A DNA stretch of 38,994 nt from Desulfofundulus thermosubterraneus DSM 16057 (GTDB lineage: Bacteria > Bacillota > Desulfotomaculia > Desulfotomaculales > Desulfovirgulaceae): the NCBI RefSeq assembly GCF_900142025.1, contig NZ_FQZM01000035.1, forward strand, positions 1 to 38,994, given 5' to 3'. The notes under the pieces are model-generated. The model had not been told where the DNA came from, made no database searches, and saw only the letters and a list, made by a program, of their open reading frames with translations. The translations under genes were made by a program, and so were the position numbers. Shown here piece after piece: positions 7,259 through 13,337 of this stretch. The first letter of the stretch is position 1. Every line of letters starts with the position of its first letter.

Positions 7259-7284
7259 TTGACTTGATGTTTAGATTTCTAAAC
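7259..7284 (+). promoter_or_regulatory. Operator palindrome GTTTAGATTTCTAAAC with possible promoter
   Basis: A perfect 16-bp site, GTTTAGA-TT-TCTAAAC (7269-7284), is identical to the site at 28634-28649 in the repressor control region. TTGACT (7259-7264) on the plus strand followed after 15-17 bp by TAAACT/AACTTA could be a promoter with the operator between its elements. No plus-strand gene follows at once, so the regulated transcript is unclear; an antisense RNA to the par genes is possible. Identity of the two sites is seen directly; binding of the same repressor is inferred. Confidence 0.6.
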
Positions 7285-7302
7285 TTACGGGACCGGCATT
7301 CT

Positions 7303-7348
7303 GTTCCGTTCCGCCCGCACGCCTTAAGGGAAACAGGCAGAACGGAAC
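7303..7348 (-). repeat. Long inverted repeat 3' of the parM partner gene
   Basis: GTTCCGTTC (7303-7311) and GAACGGAAC (7340-7348) form a perfect 9-bp stem that extends a few more pairs with a mismatch toward the loop. It starts 8 bp after the stop codon of the leftward gene at 7356. It lacks a T-tract, so it is either an RNA-stabilising hairpin or a protein-binding site. Confidence 0.5.
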
Positions 7349-7355
7349 CCAAAAA

Positions 7356-7625
7356 TCAGAGCACGAAATCCGCAAAGGCGTCGTCGATGTCGTCCCTGAC
7401 AGCGGGACCGGAACTCTCACCGCCCGGCCCGCTCTCTCCGAGCTTCGCCTGGCCGCGGGCCGCCAGGTCCAGGAGCGCGTCGAGCTTCTGAAGGCACGGA
7501 GCCCCGAAGCGGGCGTACCAGGTCACCGCGCGGGCCACGTAGCCAGCCCGGTCATCCTGGGCGTCAAGCACTTCCGCCACGTCTGGTGGCACCCTGAACT
7601 TTATGCGGTAGGACTTGTCGACCAT
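7356..7625 (-). CDS. Small partner protein of the ParM actin (possible ParR-like adaptor)
   Basis: 89 residues from ATG 7625, which has GGAGGTG about 9 nt upstream; longer frames lack a ribosome binding site. The N-terminus (KSYRIKFRVPPDVAEVLDAQDD) looks like the beta-strand plus helix of small DNA-binding adaptors, followed by helices and an acidic C-terminal tail (DDIDDAFADFVL). It lies 119 bp downstream of the actin gene in the same direction, where ParM-type systems carry their centromere-binding adaptor. I do not recognise the family by sequence; the ParR-like role is inferred from position and shape. Confidence 0.5.
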   Translation of the reverse strand: MVDKSYRIKFRVPPDVAEVLDAQDDRAGYVARAVTWYARFGAPCLQKLDALLDLAARGQAKLGESGPGGESSGPAVRDDIDDAFADFVL

Positions 7626-7744
7626 TACGTGCCACACCTCCAGCACTGGCCGTACCTGCCCTGTATGGCAGGAGCGGCCTTTCGCGTGCCACACCCCGCG
7701 CGGGCCGCACCCGCCTGTGGCACGGATCGCGCGGCAAAGCGGGT
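7626..7744. repeat. CGTGCCACACC repeats between parM and its partner (possible centromere/operator)
   Basis: The 119-bp gap holds CGTGCCACACC twice as a direct repeat (about 7628-7638 and 7686-7696) and the inverted core TGTGGCACG (about 7714-7722). It also has the short hairpin TGCCCTGTATGGCA near 7659. Direct repeats next to actin-type par genes commonly serve as the centromere bound by the adaptor. Assignment as a par site is inference. Confidence 0.45.
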
Positions 7745-8758
7745 TTAGTCCCCGCCGTTACCGGCTTTCCCCCGTGCCACGGTGACCAGACCCTTGGCCA
7801 GGAACCCGGCGGCGTTCGCGAACTGGGAGTCGGGCATCACCTCGCAACGCGCCAGGCGCGACACGGCGCCCTGGACCAGGGCGGCGCCGCCGCCCGCCAG
7901 GAACACCACTTCCAGGCGTTTCAGGCAGTCGCTCCACCGCCGCGCCACGCGGGAGGCCACTAATTCGGCCAATTGCGCGGATTTCGCCGCGGCCATCCCC
8001 GGCACGTCGAATTTCCTCCGGTCGAACGTCAGGGGGATTCCCCTGATCACGGCCTCCTCCACCCACTCCGGATTGGGGGCCATGCCCACCTCGCGCTTTA
8101 TCTCGTCCTGCACGGCTACGACCACGTCGTTGGTGCCCGCCGGGATGGTGTCGACGTACCCTTCCAGCGGCTTCTTCGCCCCCGCGTCGTAGAGGATTAT
8201 GTCCGTGGTCTTGAACCCCACATCTACCAGGCCGACCACGCCGGACGGGCGTATGCCGCCCCGGACGAGGTGCCCGTACAGCGCGCCCACCGCCTGGGGA
8301 AACATGATGACGTCCTCGAACACGATTTTGACCGGACTCCCGTTCAGTAGAATTTCCGTTCCGGAGAGCCTTTCCAGCGACTTCTTCAGCCCCGGGGCCT
8401 GTTTGAAGAACGGCTCCAGCGGGAGGCCCGTCACCATGGTCACCGGCTCGCCCTTGCACAGGGCACCCACGGCGGCCAGGAGAAGCGGCCTGATCTCCTC
8501 CGCGTTGCTCCTTTCGTCCGAGAAAGGCCGGGCGGCGTCCCGCGCCTGGGACAGCGCCAGGTAGCCGATGAAGTAGTGCTCCGGAGTGTCGCCGGGAACC
8601 ACCAGCTCGTAGTTGTCGGCTTCGGAAGTGCCGTCGTAAACCATCCCCGCCATCCTACGCTCGAAACCGGTGCCCACCACGGAGGGGAACAGTACGCGCT
8701 CCCCGGATTCCGCTGCTGCTTTGGTATAACCGTAACCCGTATCAATACCAATAATCAT
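7745..8758 (-). CDS. parM: ParM/StbA-type actin-like segregation protein
   Basis: 337 residues from ATG 8758, with AAGGAG 9 nt upstream; a longer start at 8800 would begin at the IS-end junction and is less likely. The actin-fold ATPase motifs are clear: phosphate-1 IGIDTGYGYTKAA at the N-terminus, phosphate-2 LVDVGFKTTDIILY near 177-190, and the adenosine motif VVFLAGGGAALV near 285-296. Such proteins polymerise to push plasmid copies apart. The closest pattern is the ParM-like/archaeal-type actin group rather than MreB or FtsA. An IS200/IS605 remnant ends about 40 bp upstream, so the promoter may have been altered. Confidence 0.88.
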   Translation of the reverse strand: MIIGIDTGYGYTKAAAESGERVLFPSVVGTGFERRMAGMVYDGTSEADNYELVVPGDTPEHYFIGYLALSQARDAARPFSDERSNAEEIRPLLLAAVGALCKGEPVTMVTGLPLEPFFKQAPGLKKSLERLSGTEILLNGSPVKIVFEDVIMFPQAVGALYGHLVRGGIRPSGVVGLVDVGFKTTDIILYDAGAKKPLEGYVDTIPAGTNDVVVAVQDEIKREVGMAPNPEWVEEAVIRGIPLTFDRRKFDVPGMAAAKSAQLAELVASRVARRWSDCLKRLEVVFLAGGGAALVQGAVSRLARCEVMPDSQFANAAGFLAKGLVTVARGKAGNGGD

Positions 8759-8801
8759 GCGATTCAGCTCCTTTTTTAGTTTTTCTGAAAGCTCTGACAT
8801 C

Positions 8802-8830
8802 CTCCCACCCCTAAAGAGGTGGGGTTCCCC
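8802..8830 (-). mobile_element. Right-end hairpin of a decayed IS200/IS605 element
   Basis: CCCACCCC-TAAAG-AGGTGGGG folds as a hairpin with a TTTA-containing loop. On the minus strand it is followed by GGAGG, the same layout as the ends of the IS605 and IscB elements in this window. It lies downstream of the tnpB remnant in the expected right-end position. Confidence 0.65.
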
Positions 8831-8875
8831 TTTAGAAGTAGTCGGTTTTATACTTCGCGGCTGCTCAAGGCAGAC

Positions 8876-9079
8876 TTAGGCAGCCTGCCTGAACGTCCCC
8901 TGTTCACGGCCTTTCGGTGTGGTTTTTCTCCACACGAACAGGTTGACCGCAGGGCGTGCCAGCGCGCCCACTACTCCTAGCCGGGTCGGCAGGGCCAGGC
9001 CGACCTCACGGAGACACCTTTGGAGAATGTTGTACGCACCCACCAGGTCGGCGTTGAAGTCCAGAACATCAAAAGGCAT
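8876..9079 (-). pseudogene. TnpB C-terminal remnant
   Basis: About 67 codons matching only the end of an IS605-type TnpB. The RuvC-III segment DFNADLVGAYNIL is visible, followed by the typical tail ending GREQGTFRQA. The two upstream RuvC motifs and the zinc finger are missing, so this is not a nuclease. The 5' boundary coincides with the stop codon of the leftward 123-residue gene at 9079, which marks the deletion junction. The sequence from here to 8802 is the leftover right end of that element. Confidence 0.8.
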
Positions 9080-9450
9080 CAAAATTCCCTCATCCCGTTG
9101 ACTGCACATCTTACTCGGTGAACTGCCTTCTCCAGCAAGTCCACCGCCCGTGCCGCGTCTCCGCAACTAAATTCCGCGCCCGCCGTCAGCCTCCCGGCTT
9201 CATACAGTGCCTGCCGCACTCCCTCGAGTGCTTCCCGGAACCTGATCCGCTCCAGATCCAGCGCGGAAAGAGCGAGTTCCTTAGCTTTTTCGGAACCGTA
9301 CCTTCCAGCAAGTTCCTGCAGCGATCCCTTTATGGCTTCCACCCCCTCCCACATTACAGGGGTCAGCCTGATTTCGGCACCGGTATTCTGTGCCAGCTCA
9401 AGGGCACACAGAAAAGTGTGCGCCGCTCCTTCAAGTTCATCACCCCGCAC
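9079..9450 (-). CDS. Helical protein of unknown function, partner of the DUF2325 gene
   Basis: 123 residues, mostly alpha-helical and charged (ALELAQNTGAEIRLTP, then YGSEKAKELALSALDLERI). I do not recognise the family. The start is GTG 9450, with GGAGGT 8 nt upstream lying inside the end of the DUF2325 gene. The genes overlap by 11 nt, so co-translation is likely. The last residues (GMREF) abut the tnpB remnant, so the original C-terminus may have been longer. Confidence 0.6.
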   Translation of the reverse strand: MRGDELEGAAHTFLCALELAQNTGAEIRLTPVMWEGVEAIKGSLQELAGRYGSEKAKELALSALDLERIRFREALEGVRQALYEAGRLTAGAEFSCGDAARAVDLLEKAVHRVRCAVNGMREF

Positions 9451-9715
9451 TGCTCAACACCTCCAATTCAGAAAGTCCACGCTTCAACCACACCACTTTG
9501 ATCCCGGCCTTCCGGGCCAACTCCCTGACACGGTGCATCAGGGTGTGATTGACGAAGCCGGTATAGACCACCACCAGTCCCGTACCTCTCGGGAAACTTT
9601 CGGGCAGTTTTTTCCGTCTGCCGTCCCAGTGGACGATCTCCCGGACGCCAAACTTTTGTCTGAGTATTGCCGGCGCCGCACCTAAACGGTCGGTGCCTAC
9701 GATGAGACATCGCAC
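9440..9715 (-). CDS. DUF2325 domain protein
   Basis: 91 residues that match the DUF2325 layout: CLIVGTDRLGAAP at the N-terminus, VREIVHWDGRR in the middle, VVVYTGFVNHTLMHRVRELA and a final SELE. The fold is small and Rossmann-like; the function is unknown, though members often sit beside regulatory or DNA-handling genes. GTG 9715 is chosen because GGAGGTGG lies 5-6 nt upstream. As at 3004 and 10389, the ribosome binding site follows directly on an intrinsic terminator-like hairpin. Confidence 0.78.
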   Translation of the reverse strand: MRCLIVGTDRLGAAPAILRQKFGVREIVHWDGRRKKLPESFPRGTGLVVVYTGFVNHTLMHRVRELARKAGIKVVWLKRGLSELEVLSSAG

Positions 9716-9731
9716 AAAAACCACCTCCTGC

Positions 9732-9762
9732 AAAAAACAGCGGGCCGGGTTTTCCCGGCCCG
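9732..9762 (-). terminator. Terminator-like hairpin abutting the DUF2325 ribosome binding site
   Basis: CGGGCCGGG-TTTT-CCCGGCCCG (9741-9762) is a perfect 9-bp stem. On the minus strand it is followed by CTG and six T, then GCAGGAGG. It separates the DUF2325 gene from whatever lay upstream before the MaoC segment arrived. Confidence 0.72.
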
Positions 9763-9838
9763 GAAGGAAAATGCATTTTTATTGTCAAAATATTTTCTTA
9801 AATTTTGAGGATAGAGTCTGGGCAAAAGGAGGTTCGTT

Positions 9839-10279
9839 ATGCGTTTTTTCCCTTCGTGGAATGAGATGAAGGTGGGTGACTCGGTTACTTTTTCCCGCAC
9901 CTTTACCGAGGGAGACGTTGCTAACTTTATAGGAATAACCGGGGACTTTAATCCAATTCACATGGATCTCCAGGTAGCTATAAAATGCGGCTTTAAAGAA
10001 CGAGTTGTACCGGGACTTCTTACGGCCAGTATGATTACGCATGCTGGAGGTACACTGCTTCCCGAACCATACCCGGCGGCGAGAATGTCCTTCCGTTTCC
10101 GGGCTCCGGTATACATAGGTGAAACAATATGCGCTAAGGTTGTCGTGGCAGAAAAGGATCCTGACAAAAACAGACTCACGCTTTATATAACTTGTACAAA
10201 CCAGGAAGGGAAGGTTGTTTTGGAAGGAGAGGTATCAGGTAAAATTGTTCCAATCTTTTCCGCCATGGGGAGCCCGTAA
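9839..10279 (+). CDS. MaoC-like (R)-specific enoyl-CoA hydratase
   Basis: 146 residues with a single hot-dog fold domain. The hydratase-2 motif is present as FIGITGDFNPIH (about 39-50), giving the catalytic Asp and His, and VVPGLLTASMI follows. Such enzymes hydrate trans-2-enoyl-CoA, feeding polyhydroxyalkanoate or fatty-acid metabolism. A strong AAGGAGG lies 6 nt before ATG 9839. The gene is more AT-rich than its neighbours and faces the other way. Its final codons (SAMGSP) run into the truncated methyltransferase, so it is probably a late insertion carrying a metabolic cargo gene. Confidence 0.85.
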   Translation: MRFFPSWNEMKVGDSVTFSRTFTEGDVANFIGITGDFNPIHMDLQVAIKCGFKERVVPGLLTASMITHAGGTLLPEPYPAARMSFRFRAPVYIGETICAKVVVAEKDPDKNRLTLYITCTNQEGKVVLEGEVSGKIVPIFSAMGSP

Positions 10280-10389
10280 TCGCGGAGGCCCCAGTACGGG
10301 GGAGAAGTTACCACGCAGTGAACGCTCTCGTCAGGCAGACTTTGCAGTACCTCCAGTACGTGGCCGATAATGAAGCGGTGGTGGCTCAC
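10272..10389 (-). pseudogene. DNA methyltransferase, N-terminal fragment
   Basis: From GTG 10389 (GGAGGGA 6 nt upstream) the frame reads MSHHRFIIGHVLEVLQSLP, then VVTSPPYWGLRDYG. This is the start of a DNA N4-cytosine/N6-adenine methyltransferase with its catalytic SPPY motif. About 40 codons remain; after DYG the homology stops where the MaoC segment begins, and the frame continues only as antisense of that gene. The SAM-binding motif and target-recognition part are gone. The intact upstream control region (hairpin, ribosome binding site) shows it was once a working gene. Confidence 0.72.
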
Positions 10390-10401
10390 GGGAAATCCCT
10401 C

Positions 10402-10445
10402 CGAAAAGAAAAAACCGGGCGGGTTTTTCTTTCGGACCCGCCCGG
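10402..10445 (-). terminator. Terminator-like hairpin abutting the methyltransferase ribosome binding site
   Basis: CCGGGCGGGT (10415-10424) pairs perfectly with ACCCGCCCGG (10436-10445) around an 11-nt loop. On the minus strand TTTTTTCTTTTC follows, then GGAGGGA. This is the third case in the window where a strong hairpin plus T-tract directly precedes a start region. Confidence 0.75.
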
Positions 10446-10573
10446 CAGAAAAATTGCACCGCACAGCAACGTGTGTTATAATACAAGCAATAGAGCCCGC
10501 CACGCCTCCAGGTATCTGGACGATACCTGCGCGGACCATGGTGGGCCATTCGTATTTTCTTCGCATTTCTCCG
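10446..10573 (-). other. Intergenic region downstream of the 831-residue gene
   Basis: No gene is seen here. On the minus strand a TATTAT box occurs in TTGTATTATAAC (about 10480-10491), which could be the -10 of a promoter for the truncated methyltransferase. No convincing -35 accompanies it. Confidence 0.35.
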
Positions 10574-13069
10574 CTACCTCACTCTTACCACATCCTCTAC
10601 CGGCCTCCCCCCAAGCTCCTTCACCCCCACTTTGGCAAAAGAGGCCAGCACCTTCTGCCTTTCATTTTCGTTGCTCACGAAAATGGCGCGCGGGGGGTGC
10701 GCACCAAAGAAATCCACTCCATTTTTGAACATTATCTGGGCGCGCCAGCTCCCGCTCCCGGTACTTTCGTATTTCGGGAGGTCTTCAACCTTCCTGGTCC
10801 TGCCGGAAACGTTGTAGTGGTGGTCTTCGGGGTTCACCGCCCCGAAGTCATCTCCTCTGGTGGCGAACCAGTCCGACCGGGTCAGGAGCGTCTCCGGGTC
10901 CCACACGATGTCGAAGTCCTTCTGGTTTTTGTTCTTGCGGAAGAAGCAGAAGGCGTAGCTCGCGCCGCCGGTGACCATGTCCTCCTTCGACGACACCCCC
11001 GAGTGCTTCACGCCCATGCGCCGCCGCAATTCCGTGGAGGCGAGGACGCCGCCGTTCTCGATCATGCGGCACAGGATGTCAACCTTTTTCTTGGGTGTGG
11101 TCTTAATCTCGTGCACGACACAGTAACCTTTGGTCTTCTCCCGCACGACTTCCGGCGTGAGGTCGAACCGGTTCCAGAAGTGGAAGCCCTTCCGGGATTG
11201 CGCCGCCGCGGGCACCGGCCGGTAGGTCGGGAGCTTGTCCAGCCCGCCCGGGGCGAGGCCGAGCTTCCTCTCGAAGAACCTCTTCAAGAGCCGGGTCTTC
11301 TCCGCAAGAAGCGCCCGCTGGTTCTGGAGCACCAGTTCCTTGGCCAGGGCAAGCATTTCCTCCTCCGCCAGGCCCTTCGCGGCGGCGCCGTCGAGCGCCG
11401 CCAGCAACCTGGCCTCCTGCTTCATCTCCAGGGTTTTCAGGGTTTCGCCGACGGCCCTGTACTCCGGGTCTTTCTCGTACCCCTGAGCCCAGACATTGCG
11501 CTCCAGGTACATTACCTCCGCCTCTTCCGCCGAGGCGGGCGGCTCGGCGTGCAAATGCAGGAGTTTCAGCTTCTGCAGCGCTCCCCTGCCGTCATTTACC
11601 CCCGGCGGGGCTATTAATTCGAGCGTGCCGCGAAGGGAATAAGGCACTGACTTGTCGTTCGGGTGGTACACGGCCTGGTAGCCGTCGCCCAGGTCTATAA
11701 GGTACTCGACGCCGTAAAAGCCGTCTTCTTCCCGCGTGCCGTCCCAGACGGCCGACCCGCCGGACTCCGAAGCGTTTATCCGGGATCCCGTACGTTTCCT
11801 GGCCGGGAGACCTTCTCCCTTGCCCGCCGGGACGACAACCTCCTCTTCCACCTCGACCGTTTGAGGCGCGGTGAACTGCGTCACGAAGGGCGCCTTCGTC
11901 TTGCCGGCCACGGCGGACTCCACCGCCTTGAGTTGCGACATGTAGTGCCCCAGCATGGCCTGAACTTTTTCGTCCTGGGCGCTGCCCTGCAGTTTTTCGA
12001 GTTTGGCCCTGAGTTCCGCCATCCCCTTCAGCGTGTGGTCCGGGATCACGTTGTCCTTGCCCTCGCCGGTGTGGTGGTTGACGCTCTTGGCTACCTTCAA
12101 GAGCTGGGCGTACAGGCCCTCCTGCTCGTCCAGGGGGAGGGGCGCTTCCTTTTCCACCTGGCGCTTGACTTTTACGGTGTGGCCGCCCTCAAGGTCCAGG
12201 GCGTCCAGGAGCTTGGCCTCGGACTCCTCCCGCACCTTGCCGAACAGGACCAGGCGGGACTTGGAGGAGTCCCCGCCGGGGTCCCTGAACAGAGTCGCGG
12301 TCAGCGTCTGGTCCTCTATGTCCGGCCCGGCCACCAGGAAAGGCCGTCCCAGCGGACCGGCCTCCGCCACGCCCTCCCAGAAATCCTCCCTGACGGGGCT
12401 GGCTTCCAGGAGCCAGGCGGGAGGCGGCGCAGACGGAGAAATGGGGGTTGCCTCTGCGACTTCCGGCGCTCTCTCCTCTTTACCTGCACTGCCTGGCTCA
12501 TCCGCCGACTGTGCAGGATGCGCGGAAGCCGAAACATCCGTAAAAGGTTCCTGCTCTCCCTGGACCGCCCCCGCATTCACATAACCCTGTTTCGCCGCTT
12601 CATTCTTAAGATTTTCCTGGAACTGCTCGTAGGTTATTTTACCTTCCAGAAATTTTGCATACTCGTCGTCGTAAAAACCCCAAAAATCGCTGTCAATAGG
12701 GACGACCCCGATGTAATCAAAATCCGGCGGCTTTTGCACTTCTCCAGTCTCAACGAGCGGGGCCAGTTCTTTTTTCAGCTTTTCCTGGTCGCTGCTTAAT
12801 ATCGCCAAATGCCCCATGTCCAGCGGAACGGCTATGCCCAGTTCCTGGGCCTTTTCGTTTGCCAGGGTATATAATTCAGTCGCGCTGATCTCCCCTGCCT
12901 GGAATTTCTTAAGAGCGTTGGTCTGCCAGTTCCAGTACAGACCCCACATGGTAGGTGCGACTCCAGAGGATATTTCAGGTCCCGGCGCTTCCGGAGCCAG
13001 AGCAGGAGAAATGGCCGCACCCGCACCCAGGGCATGAACGCTTTTCTTCTTCTTGCTCCCGCCGCCCAC
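10574..13069 (-). CDS. Large MGGG-KKK protein with C-terminal domain of possible ADP-ribosyltransferase type
   Basis: 831 residues, no signal peptide or membrane segment. It starts MGGGSKKKKSVHALG, almost the same as the kinase-like protein at 13338. Residues 50-180 hold two similar helical units (AGEISATELYTLANEKAQE and EGKITYEQFQENLKNEAAK), then a Pro/Ala/Glu linker (about 180-250). The last 160 residues carry a compact conserved-looking domain: GGVLASTELRRR (673-684), SSKEDMVTGGASYAF (about 693-707), DPETLLTRSDW, IMFKNGVDFF, then GGRPVEDVV at the end. The order of motifs recalls ADP-ribosyltransferase-like domains attached to phage minor head proteins, but I cannot confirm catalytic residues. 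Start GTG 13069 overlaps a GGGGTGATC box at the end of the upstream gene. Confidence 0.6.
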   Translation of the reverse strand: MGGGSKKKKSVHALGAGAAISPALAPEAPGPEISSGVAPTMWGLYWNWQTNALKKFQAGEISATELYTLANEKAQELGIAVPLDMGHLAILSSDQEKLKKELAPLVETGEVQKPPDFDYIGVVPIDSDFWGFYDDEYAKFLEGKITYEQFQENLKNEAAKQGYVNAGAVQGEQEPFTDVSASAHPAQSADEPGSAGKEERAPEVAEATPISPSAPPPAWLLEASPVREDFWEGVAEAGPLGRPFLVAGPDIEDQTLTATLFRDPGGDSSKSRLVLFGKVREESEAKLLDALDLEGGHTVKVKRQVEKEAPLPLDEQEGLYAQLLKVAKSVNHHTGEGKDNVIPDHTLKGMAELRAKLEKLQGSAQDEKVQAMLGHYMSQLKAVESAVAGKTKAPFVTQFTAPQTVEVEEEVVVPAGKGEGLPARKRTGSRINASESGGSAVWDGTREEDGFYGVEYLIDLGDGYQAVYHPNDKSVPYSLRGTLELIAPPGVNDGRGALQKLKLLHLHAEPPASAEEAEVMYLERNVWAQGYEKDPEYRAVGETLKTLEMKQEARLLAALDGAAAKGLAEEEMLALAKELVLQNQRALLAEKTRLLKRFFERKLGLAPGGLDKLPTYRPVPAAAQSRKGFHFWNRFDLTPEVVREKTKGYCVVHEIKTTPKKKVDILCRMIENGGVLASTELRRRMGVKHSGVSSKEDMVTGGASYAFCFFRKNKNQKDFDIVWDPETLLTRSDWFATRGDDFGAVNPEDHHYNVSGRTRKVEDLPKYESTGSGSWRAQIMFKNGVDFFGAHPPRAIFVSNENERQKVLASFAKVGVKELGGRPVEDVVRVR

Positions 13070-13075
13070 CGGAGA

Positions 13076-13294
13076 TCACCCCTGCATCCCGCCAGTTCCA
13101 CCGGGAGAGGTACCGGCCCCACGGCAGTCCCGGCAGAGGTTAAAATCGTCGAACCAGGGCCAGGCGACATCCACCGTATCCCCTATATGCAGGGATTCGC
13201 CGCACCTGTTACAGCGCGGCATGCCCAGGCGATCAACTATCTCTTCCCGCTCTTCAAACCAATCTGCATCCAAAATTTTTTGCAGAAAAAGCAT
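13076..13294 (-). CDS. Small zinc-ribbon protein
   Basis: 72 residues with two cysteine pairs, PRCNRCGES and LCRDCRGAG, separated by 24 residues (DTVDVAWPWFDDFNLC), which should bind one zinc. The tail is Gly/Thr-rich. GAAGGTGG precedes ATG 13294. It sits between the two MGGG-KKK genes, 6 nt before the larger one, so it belongs to the same transcript. A role as nucleic-acid-binding or assembly partner is possible but not shown. Confidence 0.65.
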   Translation of the reverse strand: MLFLQKILDADWFEEREEIVDRLGMPRCNRCGESLHIGDTVDVAWPWFDDFNLCRDCRGAGTSPGGTGGMQG

Positions 13295-13337
13295 TTATCT
13301 GCACCACCTTCCGGCTTGACTTTGACTATCTTTGACC

